Assembly: GCA_937996795.1 (NCBI GenBank)
Contig: CALKUH010000045.1
Coordinates: 5,329 to 69,328, forward strand
Length of the DNA: 64,000 nucleotides
Reading direction: 5' to 3'
Origin: an uncultured Verrucomicrobiota bacterium
Lineage (GTDB): Bacteria; Verrucomicrobiota; Kiritimatiellia; CAIVKH01
Shown: piece after piece, positions 7,681-17,068 of the stretch
Position numbering within the stretch: the first letter of the stretch is position 1
Layout of the letters: each line of letters opens with the position of its first letter
Notes under the pieces: generated by a model
The model's input: the letters and a program-made list of their open reading frames with translations, nothing else
Databases searched by the model: none
What the model was told of the DNA's origin: nothing
Translations under genes and position numbers: made by a program

Positions 7681-8940
7681 GTGAACAAGCTGACGATTGC
7701 CGACCTCGACCTCAAAGGGAAACGCGTCCTCATCCGGGTGGATTTCAATGTCCCGGTGGAAAACGGAAAGGTCATGGACGACACGCGCATCCGCGCGGCG
7801 CTGCCCACGATCAAGTACGTGCTCGATCACGGGGCGTCGGTGATCCTCATGAGCCACCTGGGTCGTCCCAAGGGCGGCAAGAACGAGCCGGAGTTCAGCT
7901 TGAAACCCGCGGCGGACCGCCTGTCCGATCTGATGCGCCGCCCGGTGCAATTCGCGCCGGATTGCGTGGGACCCCAGATCAAGGCGATGGCCGAATCGCT
8001 GCGCCGCGAACAACACATCCTTCTGCTGGAGAACCTGCGTTTCCACAAGGAGGAGGAGGGCAAGGTCAAATTGCCCGAGACCGCGACCGACGAGGAGAAG
8101 AAGGCCGCGAAGTCCGAGATGAAGAAGAAGCAGGAGGAGTTCGCGCGCCAGTTGTCCGAACTCGGCGACCTCTACGTGAACGACGCCTTCGGCACGGCGC
8201 ACCGCGCGCATGCCTCGACGGCCGTCATTTGCAAGTTTTTCAAGACCAATGCCGCGGGCTTCCTGATGGAGCGCGAGGTGAAGTACATGGGCCAGGCGCT
8301 GGCGAACCCCGAGCGCCCGTTCGTGGCGATCCTCGGCGGCGCGAAGGTGAGCGACAAGGTCAACGTCATCACCAACCTGCTCAACAAGGTCAACGCGCTG
8401 CTGATTGGCGGCGCGATGGCCTACACGTTCTACCGCGCCAAAGGCCTGCCGACCGGCAAGTCGCTGGTGGAGGAGGACAAGGTGGCGCTCGCGGCGGACC
8501 TGATCAAACAGGCGCAGGCCAAGGGCGTGAAACTGCTCCTGCCGGTGGATCATGTGATCGCGGATAAATTCGCGGCGGATGCGGCCCACAAGACGGTGGG
8601 CGAGGCGGGCATCGCGGAGGGCTGGATGGCGCTCGATATCGGGCCCAAAACCGCGGAACTCTATGCGAAGGAAATCAGCGGCGCGAAGACGGTGATCTGG
8701 AACGGCCCGATGGGCTGCTTTGAGATGGAGCCGTATGCCGCTGGAACCATGTCCGTCGCGAAGGCGATTGCGGCGACGAAGTGCCTGAGCATCATTGGCG
8801 GCGGCGACAGCGTGGCCGCGGTGAACAAGAGCGGGCTCGCCGACAAGATGAGTCACATCAGCACCGGCGGCGGCGCGAGCCTCGAGTTCCTCGAGGGCAA
8901 GGCGCTGCCCGGCGTGGTCGCGCTGACGGACAAGGCCTGA
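7681..8940 (+). CDS. pgk: Phosphoglycerate kinase
   Basis: 419 residues from a GTG with GGAGGA 6 bp upstream. PGK signatures are RVLIRVDFNVP, MSHLGRPKG, the LLENLRFHKEEE segment, VNDAFGTAHRAHAS, the ADP-binding LGGAKVSDK, and the C-terminal IIGGGDSVAAV and STGGGASLEFLEG. A lysine/glutamate-rich insertion of about 25 residues sits around residues 125-155. The enzyme makes ATP from 1,3-bisphosphoglycerate and is the second gene of the operon. Confidence 0.98.
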   Translation: MNKLTIADLDLKGKRVLIRVDFNVPVENGKVMDDTRIRAALPTIKYVLDHGASVILMSHLGRPKGGKNEPEFSLKPAADRLSDLMRRPVQFAPDCVGPQIKAMAESLRREQHILLLENLRFHKEEEGKVKLPETATDEEKKAAKSEMKKKQEEFARQLSELGDLYVNDAFGTAHRAHASTAVICKFFKTNAAGFLMEREVKYMGQALANPERPFVAILGGAKVSDKVNVITNLLNKVNALLIGGAMAYTFYRAKGLPTGKSLVEEDKVALAADLIKQAQAKGVKLLLPVDHVIADKFAADAAHKTVGEAGIAEGWMALDIGPKTAELYAKEISGAKTVIWNGPMGCFEMEPYAAGTMSVAKAIAATKCLSIIGGGDSVAAVNKSGLADKMSHISTGGGASLEFLEGKALPGVVALTDKA

Positions 8941-8968
8941 AACACGTTTTTCCTGGGGGGAGTTCACG

Positions 8969-9733
8969 ATGCCGTCGCTGCGTAAACCGATTGTTGCCGG
9001 TAACTGGAAGATGAACAAGACGGTCGCCGAGGCCATTGACCTGGCCACCGCGATCAAACGCGAACTCGGCGACTGCAAGGACGTCGACATCGTCCTGTGT
9101 CCGCCGTTCACTGCGCTCAAGTCCGTGAGCGAGGCGATCACCGGCAGCCACGTGGACCTCGGCGCGCAGAACATGCACTGGGAGAAGAGCGGCGCCTTTA
9201 CGGGCGAGATCTCCGCCAGCATGTTGCGCGAACTGTATTGCCACTACGTCATCCTCGGCCACAGCGAGCGCCGCGCCTATTTCGGCGAGACGGACGAGAT
9301 CATCAACAAGAAGACGAAGGCCGCGCTGGCGTCGAACCTGAAACCGATTGTCTGCATTGGCGAGACCCTGGCGGAGCGTGAGTCGGGCCGTATGAAGGAT
9401 GTCATCGCGACGCAGATCCGCGGCAGCCTGGCGGACCTGTCGCCGCGCGAATTGGTCGAGTGCATCCTGGCGTATGAACCGGTCTGGGCCATCGGCACCG
9501 GCAAGACCGCGTCGCCGGAACAGGCGCAGGAGGTGCATGCCTACATCCGCGGCCTGTTGATCGACCTCGCCGACGAAGCGGTTGCCCAATCGGTCCGGAT
9601 CCAATACGGTGGCAGCGTGAAGGCGTCGAATGCCCGCGAGTTGTTCAGCCAGCCGGATATCGACGGCGGTTTGATCGGCGGGGCGGCGTTGGAAGCACGG
9701 TCGTTCGTGGAAATCGTCCGCGGCGCCATTTAG
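8969..9733 (+). CDS. tpiA: Triosephosphate isomerase
   Basis: 254 residues, normal for TIM. GNWKMNKT carries the N-terminal catalytic asparagine and lysine, ILGHSERR the catalytic histidine, and AYEPVWAIGTGKTAS the catalytic glutamate and the flexible loop; YGGSVKA and GGLIGGAAL bind phosphate. It interconverts DHAP and glyceraldehyde-3-phosphate. GGGGAG precedes the ATG; the gene lies 28 bp after pgk and 21 bp before secG. Confidence 0.98.
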   Translation: MPSLRKPIVAGNWKMNKTVAEAIDLATAIKRELGDCKDVDIVLCPPFTALKSVSEAITGSHVDLGAQNMHWEKSGAFTGEISASMLRELYCHYVILGHSERRAYFGETDEIINKKTKAALASNLKPIVCIGETLAERESGRMKDVIATQIRGSLADLSPRELVECILAYEPVWAIGTGKTASPEQAQEVHAYIRGLLIDLADEAVAQSVRIQYGGSVKASNARELFSQPDIDGGLIGGAALEARSFVEIVRGAI

Positions 9734-9754
9734 TAGAACGGACTGGAGATTGTC

Positions 9755-10192
9755 ATGGGTATCCTGCGTGTGTTGTTGATCCTCGTTGAAGTGGTGACCT
9801 GCCTGCTGTTGGTGGGCGTGATCCTGCTTCAGAAATCGAAGAGCGAAGGGCTGGGTCTTGCGTTCGGCGCTGGCGTCGGTGAAACCCTGTTCGGGTCCCG
9901 CGCGGGCAACGTGTTGACGAAGATCACGGTCACGCTCGGCCTCGTGTTCCTTGCCAACACCGCGTTGCTGGGCATGATCTTCACCCACCAGACTGAAAAA
10001 TCGATCATCGACCAGCGCGTCGGTGCCGCGCCTGTCCAAATGGCCCCGGCGCCCACGCAGCAACCGGTTGAAGCCCCTGCGCCCGCGCCGACCTTGCTGC
10101 CCGGCGCAGGACTGGACGCGCCGGTCGCTGCCCCCGCCGCTCCGGTGGTGGTGGAGCCCGCGCCGGTGGCCGCGCCTGCACCCGCGCAGTAA
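9755..10192 (+). CDS. secG: Preprotein translocase subunit SecG
   Basis: 145 residues. Two membrane helices (about 5-24 and 52-74) flank the conserved loop VILLQKSKSEGLGLAFG and GETLFGSRAGNVLTKIT, the SecG signature. SecG assists SecYE in protein export at the inner membrane. The last 55 residues are a proline/alanine-rich low-complexity tail ending with APAPAQ, an extension absent from short SecG proteins. The tpiA-secG order is common in bacteria and supports the call. Confidence 0.93.
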   Translation: MGILRVLLILVEVVTCLLLVGVILLQKSKSEGLGLAFGAGVGETLFGSRAGNVLTKITVTLGLVFLANTALLGMIFTHQTEKSIIDQRVGAAPVQMAPAPTQQPVEAPAPAPTLLPGAGLDAPVAAPAAPVVVEPAPVAAPAPAQ

Positions 10193-10288
10193 TTCGCGCC
10201 GCTTCGCCACGTCCAAAGCGCGCCGTCGCCTGATTTCCACTTTGGGCGGCGTTCCAGTTCCTGTACGGTACAGCGATTGGAAATCCGC

Positions 10289-12058
10289 ATGCGCCGCATC
10301 GCCGCACTAATTTTGCTCCCGCTGGCCCTCGGCTGTGCCGGGCGTCTGGAGGAAGATGCTGCACTGCGCGATCGCACGCTGTACCTCTCCACGCTCCGCA
10401 TCCGCGGGTTCGATCCGGCGAAGGTCTCGGATGTCCCGTCCGCCCAGGCGATCCAGCGTGTGTATGAGGGGTTGCTGCAGATCTCTTATCTTGACCGGCC
10501 GTACCGCCTGGAGCCGTTGCTGGCCGACTCGATGCCGGAGCGTTCGGCGGACGGTCTCCGCTACACCTTCCGGTTGCGCCGGGGCCTATATTTTGCTGAC
10601 GACCCTTGTTTCCCCGGCGGGCGCGGGCGCGAGGTCACGGCGGAGGATTTCGTCTATTCGATCAAACGGATCGCGGATCGGAAGGTCGGCTCCTCCGGGT
10701 GGTGGGCGTTTGACGGGCGCATCCGCGGCCTGAATGCGTTTCGCGAGGCGTCGTCCGCGAGCGGTCCGACTGACTACACGCTGCCGGTCGAGGGATTGCG
10801 CGCAATCGATCCCCATACGCTGGTGATCGAACTCACCGCGCCGTATCCGCAATTCCTGTGGATCCTCGCGATGCATTACGGCGTCGTCGTCCCGCGCGAG
10901 GCGGTCGAAACCTATGGCGATCGCTTCAGCAGCCGGCCCGTCGGCACGGGGCCCTACCGCCTCACGGAATGGAAGCGCAACTACCGGATGGTGTTCGAAC
11001 GCAATCCGAAATGGGCGGAGACTGGGCGGGGGGACCGCTACCCCGTGTCCGGTGAAGCAGGGGACGCGGAGCGGGGGCTTCTTGCCGACGCGGGCAAGTC
11101 CCTGCCGTTAATTGACCGTATTGTCAGCTACGTCGTCGCGGACCCCGCGACGCAGTGGATGATGTTCCTGCGCGGGCAGTTGCTGGAGACCGACATCGCG
11201 CGCGACAACTGGAGTGTCGTGGTCGACGCGCAGGGCGCCCTGTTGCCGGAATTGCAGGCGCGCGGGATCCAACTGGTTGTCGCGCCGCAACTGCGCATCA
11301 CCTATGTCGGGTTCAACATGGACGATCCCGTCGTGGGCACGAACCGCTTGCTCCGCCAGGCGCTCAGCAGCGCATTCAACGCGGGGGAATGGATCAAGCT
11401 GAACAACGGACGTGTGCGTCCCGCCATTAGCCCCATCCCCAGCGCGTTGCCCGGTCACGAGGCGGACTATGCGCCATGGCGATACGACCTCGAGCGCGCG
11501 AAGCGGCTCCTGGCCGAGGCGGGCTATCCGGAGGGACGTGATCCGGCGACCGGGCGCCGGTTGGAACTCACGCTTGATCTGGGCCGCGCGGATGACCTGG
11601 AGCTGCGCCAGTCCGCCGAATTGCTGACCGCCTTCTTCGAGCGCATCGGCGTGGTGCTGCGCCTGCAATTCAACAATGGCCCCGCGTTCTACGAGAAATT
11701 GGAGCGGCGCCAGGCGCAGCTCTTCTACTTGAGTTGGATCGGCGACTACCCCGACGCGGAAAACTTCCTCCAGTGTTTCTACGGGCCGAACGCATCGCCC
11801 GGATCCAACCGCGCGAATTACCGGAACCCCGCCTTCGATGCGCTTTTTGAACGGGCGCGCGGGATGGAGGATTCGCCGGAGCGCACGGCCCTTTACGCCG
11901 AACTGGCGCGCATCGTGATCGAGGATTGCCCGTGGCTGCTGCTTTCGGAGCCGCTGACCTACACCCTCCATCACGAGCGCCTCCGCAACCGCAAGCCGCA
12001 CCTCTTCTCCTTCGGCATGGAGAAATATTACCGGTTGGAGGCCTCGGCCCCGCGATGA
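10289..12058 (+). CDS. Peptide ABC transporter substrate-binding lipoprotein (family 5, OppA-like)
   Basis: 589 residues from the ATG at 10289 (a TTG 12 bp upstream is the alternative). The signal peptide MRRIAALILLPLALGCAG ends with a lipobox-like ALGC, so the protein is probably a lipoprotein. The mature part is a family 5 solute-binding protein: LQISYLDRPYRLEPLLADS, the YTFRLRRGLYFADD motif, VTAEDFVYSIKRI and GTGPYRLTEW. It should deliver peptides to the permeases encoded next; the next gene overlaps by 4 bp. The distance from secG (96 bp) may hold a separate promoter. Confidence 0.9.
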   Translation: MRRIAALILLPLALGCAGRLEEDAALRDRTLYLSTLRIRGFDPAKVSDVPSAQAIQRVYEGLLQISYLDRPYRLEPLLADSMPERSADGLRYTFRLRRGLYFADDPCFPGGRGREVTAEDFVYSIKRIADRKVGSSGWWAFDGRIRGLNAFREASSASGPTDYTLPVEGLRAIDPHTLVIELTAPYPQFLWILAMHYGVVVPREAVETYGDRFSSRPVGTGPYRLTEWKRNYRMVFERNPKWAETGRGDRYPVSGEAGDAERGLLADAGKSLPLIDRIVSYVVADPATQWMMFLRGQLLETDIARDNWSVVVDAQGALLPELQARGIQLVVAPQLRITYVGFNMDDPVVGTNRLLRQALSSAFNAGEWIKLNNGRVRPAISPIPSALPGHEADYAPWRYDLERAKRLLAEAGYPEGRDPATGRRLELTLDLGRADDLELRQSAELLTAFFERIGVVLRLQFNNGPAFYEKLERRQAQLFYLSWIGDYPDAENFLQCFYGPNASPGSNRANYRNPAFDALFERARGMEDSPERTALYAELARIVIEDCPWLLLSEPLTYTLHHERLRNRKPHLFSFGMEKYYRLEASAPR

Positions 12059-13314
12059 TGCGTTTTGTCCTCAGGCGATTGTTGCAGATGGCGCCGACGG
12101 TGCTGGGGGTGATCGTCGTCACGTTTGTCCTGTTCAACTTCGTGGGCGGAAGCCCGGCCCGGATGAAATTGGGCGACAAGGCCTCGCCGCAGGCGCTGGA
12201 GGAGTTCGACGAGCAGCGCGGCTACAACAAGCCGCTTTTCTGGGGAAGCCGGGCGCCGACGCGTGCGCTCGCCGACACCGATTTCGCGCAACAGGCCGGG
12301 GCGTGGGGCACGCTGCCGGGCGCCGCATGGCAGGACGGTGTGTTGAGGGTTTCCGCCGCATCCACATGGGCGCCTCCCTTCGCCTTTCCCCTGCGCCCGG
12401 ACAGCGCCTACACGTGGAGCGTGCGCTGGCGGGTGGCGGGTGAATCCGCGTGGGCGCAGACGGAACTGTCCGTGGCCCGCGGCGATGCCGCGGGCGCCGT
12501 TTTGCGCGAGTGGGTCGGGGGGCGCGAACTGGAGCTGGCGTCGATTTCGCTGCGGCGGGTGATGGATCGTCCCTGGGACTCGCAGTTCGTCTTTTACCTG
12601 CGCCAGTTGGCGCGCCTGGATTTTGGCGTCTCAAGCAGCGCCAACGTCCCGGTGATCGACCTGTTGCGCGAAGGGATCGGGCCGACGCTGGCGCTCGCAT
12701 TCCCGATCCTCTTGCTGGAAACCGCCCTGAGCATCGCGCTCGGTCTGTGGAGTGCGTATTTCCGCGGGCGCTGGCCGGACCGCGTGCTCGTGCTCGGCGC
12801 GGTGGTGCTGATGAGTGTGAACTACCTGGTCTGGATCGTGGCGGGACAGTACCTGCTGGCGTATCGCCTCGGCTGGTTTCCCGTGTGGGGCTTCGAGTCG
12901 TGGGCCTACCTCGCGCTGCCCATTTGCATCGGCGCGTTCAGCGGGCTTGGTTCGGGCGTCCGCTTCTACCGCACGATCCTGCTGGATGAGCTGTACCGCG
13001 AGTATGTGCGCACCGCCCACGCGAAGGGCCTCGGTCGCGGCCGCGTCCTCTTTGTCCACGTTCTCCGCAACGCGATGGTGCCGATCATCACGCAGGTGGT
13101 GCTCTCCATCCCGTTCCTGTACACGGGCAGCCTGCTGCTGGAGAGTTTCTTCGGCATTCCCGGCCTCGGCTACCTGAGCGTCAACGCAATCAACGACAGC
13201 GATGTCGATGTTGTGCGCGCGATCGTGGTGCTCGGTTCCGTGCTGTATCTGGCGGCGAATCTGCTCGCGGACCTCTGCTATGCGTGGGTCGATCCCCGGG
13301 TGAAGCTGTCATGA
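12055..13314 (+). CDS. Peptide ABC transporter permease (OppB-like) with a periplasmic insertion
   Basis: 419 residues; the ATG overlaps the previous stop. TM1 (about 10-30) begins with the usual RFVLRRLLQMAPTVLGV. The remaining five helices and the cytosolic EAA loop (VRTAHAKGLGRGRVLFVHVLRNA) are typical of DppB/OppB. Between the periplasmic segment YNKPLF (about residue 62) and the canonical QFVFYLRQLARLDFG (about 177) there is an insertion of roughly 110 residues. It is rich in Trp, Ser and Val and looks like an extra beta domain, which explains the length against the usual 305-340. Confidence 0.9.
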   Translation: MMRFVLRRLLQMAPTVLGVIVVTFVLFNFVGGSPARMKLGDKASPQALEEFDEQRGYNKPLFWGSRAPTRALADTDFAQQAGAWGTLPGAAWQDGVLRVSAASTWAPPFAFPLRPDSAYTWSVRWRVAGESAWAQTELSVARGDAAGAVLREWVGGRELELASISLRRVMDRPWDSQFVFYLRQLARLDFGVSSSANVPVIDLLREGIGPTLALAFPILLLETALSIALGLWSAYFRGRWPDRVLVLGAVVLMSVNYLVWIVAGQYLLAYRLGWFPVWGFESWAYLALPICIGAFSGLGSGVRFYRTILLDELYREYVRTAHAKGLGRGRVLFVHVLRNAMVPIITQVVLSIPFLYTGSLLLESFFGIPGLGYLSVNAINDSDVDVVRAIVVLGSVLYLAANLLADLCYAWVDPRVKLS

Positions 13315-14186
13315 AGCGCCTCCTCCAACTCGGACGCGCGCAGCCGCTCGCCGCCGTCTGCCTGCTCATCATCGCGTGTTACGCCGGGCTCGCCCTCTTC
13401 GGGGAGCTGACCTACCGCTGGCACGAGTGGCGGGACACGACGCCTGCCTACCAGCAGCAGGACATCAGCCGCCAGTACCAGCCGCCTTCGCGCGATCACT
13501 GGATGGGCACGGATGGCCTCGGGCGCGATGTCTTCCTGCGCCTCGTGCAAGGCACGCGCATCGCGTTCCATGTCGGCATCGTCACCTCCTGCATCGCGAT
13601 TCCCATCGGCGTGCTGTTCGGCCTGCTCGCGGGGTATTTCGGCGGGCGCATCGATGACTTCATCGTCTGGCTCTACTCCACCTTCGCCGCGATTCCCGGC
13701 CTGCTCTTCATCCTCGCCATCGCAATGGTCGCGGGCAAGGGCCTGACCGGCGTCTATCTCGGGATCGGCCTCACCACCTGGGTGGGCATCTGCCGCTTGG
13801 TCCGCGCGGAGACGATGAAGCATCGCGAGCGCGCCTACGTGCAGGCGGCGCGCGTGCTCGGGTTCAGCGCGCCGCGTATTCTCGCGCGCCACATCCTGCC
13901 GAACATCCTCCACATCGTCATCGTCACCTTCACCCTGCGGTTCCCCGCGTCCATCGGCACGGAGGTCTTCATGAGTTTCCTTGGCCTTGGCGTGCAGGGT
14001 GAGCCGTCGTGGGGGCTGATGCTCAACAGCGCCCGCACGCGGCTCTGGCAGGGCGTCTGGTGGGAGATGGCGTTCGTCACCCTCGCCGTGTTCCTCCTCG
14101 TCCTCGCCTTCAATGTCCTCGGCGACCGCCTGCGCGACGCCCTCGACCCCCGCCTGCGCGACGGCGGGGGGCCTGAACGAAACTGA
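13311..14186 (+). CDS. Peptide ABC transporter permease (OppC-like)
   Basis: 291 residues from an ATG overlapping the OppB-like stop by 4 bp. The order of TM1, HWMGTDGLGRDVFLRLVQG, FGLLAGYFGG, the cytosolic EAA loop ARVLGFSAPRILARHILPN and FLGLGVQGEPSWGLML is that of DppC/OppC. It forms the heterodimeric channel with the preceding permease. Its size is normal and no insertion is present, unlike its partner. Confidence 0.92.
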   Translation: MKRLLQLGRAQPLAAVCLLIIACYAGLALFGELTYRWHEWRDTTPAYQQQDISRQYQPPSRDHWMGTDGLGRDVFLRLVQGTRIAFHVGIVTSCIAIPIGVLFGLLAGYFGGRIDDFIVWLYSTFAAIPGLLFILAIAMVAGKGLTGVYLGIGLTTWVGICRLVRAETMKHRERAYVQAARVLGFSAPRILARHILPNILHIVIVTFTLRFPASIGTEVFMSFLGLGVQGEPSWGLMLNSARTRLWQGVWWEMAFVTLAVFLLVLAFNVLGDRLRDALDPRLRDGGGPERN

Positions 14187-14237
14187 CTTGCCAGCGGTCT
14201 CAATCTTCTTCATAGGTCGCGGCACTCTGGAGGAAAC

Positions 14238-15995
14238 ATGAAGCAGCTTCTCACCCTGATCGCAATCGTCCTTGCCACACACGTGGGCGCTGAGCAGGAG
14301 TTCCCCGCCGAGGGGTGGACCGCGTCGGCCCATCCGTTCGTATCGGCGGATGCCGTGCCGGGCGGCGAGCTGGTCGTGTATGCGGGTCCGTACCCGCGCA
14401 GCCTGAACTACCTGCTCGACACCTCCGTCCTTTCGCTCGACGTGTTTAACGCGCTGTACGACTCGCTGCTCGGCATGCATCCGCTGACGATGGAATTCGA
14501 GCCGGGCGTGGCGAACCGCTGGAGCGTGTCCGACGACAAGCGCAGCATCACCGTCCACCTCGATCCCAAGGCGGCGTGGAGCGACGGCACGCCGATCACC
14601 GCCGCGGATGTCGAATGGACCTGGCTTGCGATTCTTGACCCCAAGCACCTGACCGGCCCGCACAAGGTGGACCTGGAGCGCTTCGAAAAACCGGAGGTGC
14701 TGGGCGAGCGCTCGATCCGTTTCACGGCGAAGGAAGCCCACTGGAAGAATCTGCTCACCGTGGCCGGGTTGAACGTCCTGCCGAAGCACGTCATGGCCAC
14801 GCAGGACTTCAACAAGATCAACTTCGAGTTCCCCGTCGTGTCCGGGCCGTACCGCCTCGCCGAGTTGAAGGAGGGGTTCTTCTCCCGCCTGGAGCGGCGC
14901 GACGACTGGTGGCAGCGCGGGCGGGTGAATACCGAAGGCGCGGGCAATTTCCGCTCGATCCGCTACATGTACTTCCAGGAACGCGACAACGCCTTCGACG
15001 CACTCAAGAAGGGGAACGTCGATTTCTTCGCCGTGTACACCGCGCACCAATGGGTCACGCAGACCAGCGGCGACCGCTTCGACCGCAACTGGATCGTGAA
15101 GCAGCGCGTGCGCAACTACAACCCCATCGGCTTCCAGGGTTTTGCGATGAACCTCCGCCGCGCGCCCTTCGACGATGTGCGCGTGCGGAAGGCGCTGGCG
15201 CTGCTGCTGAACCGCGAGAAGATGAACAGCACGCTGATGTACGACCAGTATTTCCTGCATAAGTCGTATTACGAGGATTTGTATTCCCCGGAAAACCCGT
15301 GCCCGCACGCCGCGACCCCGTTCGACAAGGAGGCCGCGCGCGAGCTGCTGGCCGAGGCCGGGTGGACCGCGAACCCGAAAACAGGCCTGCTGGAAAAGGA
15401 CGGCAAACCCTTCGGCTTCACCTTCCTCACGCGCGACAGTTCGTCCGACAAATTCCTCGTGATCTACAAGGAGGACCTGAAGGACGTCGGCATCCAGCTC
15501 GACATTGCCCAGAAGGACTGGTCGGCGTGGATGAAGGACATGGACGAATACAACTTCGACATGACCTGGGCCGCGTGGGGCGGGGGCCTGTGGCGCGATC
15601 CCGAATACCAGTGGTCCGGCGCCGAGGCGGACCGTCCCGCGAGCCAGAACATCACCGGCTTCAAACATCCGCGCGTGGATGAACTGGTCGCCGCGCAGCG
15701 CACCGAATTCGACCTGGAGAAACGGAACGCGATCCTGCGCGAAATCGATGCGATCCTCGTCGCGGAGTATCCCTACGTCCTGCTCTGGAACATCAACTAC
15801 ACACGCCTGCTGTATTGGAACAAGTTCGGCATGCCCGACACCGTCCTCGGCAAATACGGCGACGAGCGCGCGGCCTATTCACTCTGGTGGTACGACGAGG
15901 ACGCCGCCGCCGACCTGACCGACGCGATGCCCGCCAACCGCCCGTTGCCGCGCCGCCCGGATACAATTGTGTTCGACGACGTGTTCCGAAATTAG
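14238..15995 (+). CDS. Peptide ABC transporter periplasmic binding protein (YejA-like)
   Basis: 585 residues with a Sec signal peptide (MKQLLTLIAIVLATHVGA, cleavage near residue 18) and no lipobox cysteine. The mature part is a family 5 binding protein: LLGMHPLTMEFEPGVANRW, DGTPITAADVEWTW, VVSGPYRLAELK, and a C-terminus with FDLEKRNAILREIDAIL and LLWNINYTRLLYWNKFG that resembles YejA of the microcin C/peptide importer. GGAGG sits 8 bp before the ATG. It starts the second permease set, 51 bp after the first. Confidence 0.88.
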   Translation: MKQLLTLIAIVLATHVGAEQEFPAEGWTASAHPFVSADAVPGGELVVYAGPYPRSLNYLLDTSVLSLDVFNALYDSLLGMHPLTMEFEPGVANRWSVSDDKRSITVHLDPKAAWSDGTPITAADVEWTWLAILDPKHLTGPHKVDLERFEKPEVLGERSIRFTAKEAHWKNLLTVAGLNVLPKHVMATQDFNKINFEFPVVSGPYRLAELKEGFFSRLERRDDWWQRGRVNTEGAGNFRSIRYMYFQERDNAFDALKKGNVDFFAVYTAHQWVTQTSGDRFDRNWIVKQRVRNYNPIGFQGFAMNLRRAPFDDVRVRKALALLLNREKMNSTLMYDQYFLHKSYYEDLYSPENPCPHAATPFDKEAARELLAEAGWTANPKTGLLEKDGKPFGFTFLTRDSSSDKFLVIYKEDLKDVGIQLDIAQKDWSAWMKDMDEYNFDMTWAAWGGGLWRDPEYQWSGAEADRPASQNITGFKHPRVDELVAAQRTEFDLEKRNAILREIDAILVAEYPYVLLWNINYTRLLYWNKFGMPDTVLGKYGDERAAYSLWWYDEDAAADLTDAMPANRPLPRRPDTIVFDDVFRN

Positions 15996-16033
15996 CCGCG
16001 TCACTCTGGCGATTCCTGCTATAACTCCGTGCG

Positions 16034-17068
16034 ATGGATCGCTTGAGTTATTTCATCCGCCGCCTGCTGCTGGTGATTCCCACGTTCATCGGAATCACCT
16101 TCGTCTGTTTCACCATCTGCCAGTTCGTGCCCGGCGGGCCGGTGGAGCAGGCGTTGATCCGCATGCGCGGCATGGGCGACACTACGCGCGGCGCCGCCGG
16201 CGTGGCGTCGATCGGACCCGAGCAGCGCAAGGCCATCGAGGCGCATTTCGGGTTCGACCGGCCGATTCCTCAACGCTACTGGAAATGGCTGTGGCAGGAC
16301 CGCATGGGCCTCGCGGTCGAGTCCTACAAGTATCCGAACAAGACCGTCTGGCAGTTGATCCGCGAGCGCTTCCCCGTCTCCCTCGTGTTCGGGCTCACGG
16401 GATTCATCCTGACCTACCTGGTCTGCATCCCGCTGGGCATCGCCAAGGCCCTGCGCCACGGGAGTTCCTTTGACCTTGTCTCCAGCGTGATCGTCTTCAC
16501 CGGCTACGCGATTCCCGCCTTCGCCTTCGGCATGCTGCTCAAGAGCCTGTTCGCGGGCACCACGGACTTCGCGTTCGATTGGTTTCCCGTCTCCGGCTTC
16601 CACTCCGTCCAGTTCGAGTCCCTGTCCACGTGGGAAAAGACCGTGGACATCGCGCATCACATGTTCCTGCCGGTGCTCTGCTACATCATCGGCAACTTCG
16701 CCGTGCTCACGCTGCTGATGAAAAATTCCCTGCTGGAGCAAGTCAGCCAGGATTATGTGCGCACGGTCCTCGCCAAGGGCGGCAGCCTTCGCCGCGCGAT
16801 CTGGCGGCACGCGCTGCGCAATGCGCTGATCCCGATCGCAACGGGATTCGGCGGCGTGCTCACCTTGATGTTCGCGGGTTCCGTCCTGATCGAGCGGGTG
16901 TTCGAGATCCCGGGCATGGGCCTCCTCAGCCTCGAGGCCATCATCAGCCGCGACTACATGCTGTTCATGGGCATCCTTGGCCTCACCTCCGTCCTGGGCC
17001 TCATCGGCCGCATCCTCTCCGACTTCTGCTACGTCCTCATCGACCCACGGATTCACTTCCAGCCATGA
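16034..17068 (+). CDS. Peptide ABC transporter permease (YejB-like)
   Basis: 344 residues. MDRLSYFIRRLLLVIPTFIG is the TM1 signature; VPGGPVEQALIRMRG followed by a long periplasmic loop is characteristic of YejB rather than OppB. The EAA loop is VLAKGGSLRRAIWRHALRNA and the end is LIDPRIHF. It pairs with the YejE-like permease whose ATG overlaps its stop. Confidence 0.92.
   Translation: MDRLSYFIRRLLLVIPTFIGITFVCFTICQFVPGGPVEQALIRMRGMGDTTRGAAGVASIGPEQRKAIEAHFGFDRPIPQRYWKWLWQDRMGLAVESYKYPNKTVWQLIRERFPVSLVFGLTGFILTYLVCIPLGIAKALRHGSSFDLVSSVIVFTGYAIPAFAFGMLLKSLFAGTTDFAFDWFPVSGFHSVQFESLSTWEKTVDIAHHMFLPVLCYIIGNFAVLTLLMKNSLLEQVSQDYVRTVLAKGGSLRRAIWRHALRNALIPIATGFGGVLTLMFAGSVLIERVFEIPGMGLLSLEAIISRDYMLFMGILGLTSVLGLIGRILSDFCYVLIDPRIHFQP

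Noticed and set aside
7519..9222. Open frame of 567 codons on the minus strand opposite gap, pgk and tpiA
   Set aside because: It mirrors three glycolytic genes and has no recognisable protein features.
13278..15668. Open frame of 796 codons on the minus strand opposite the OppC-like and YejA-like genes
   Set aside because: Same composition artefact; the plus strand carries well-conserved genes.
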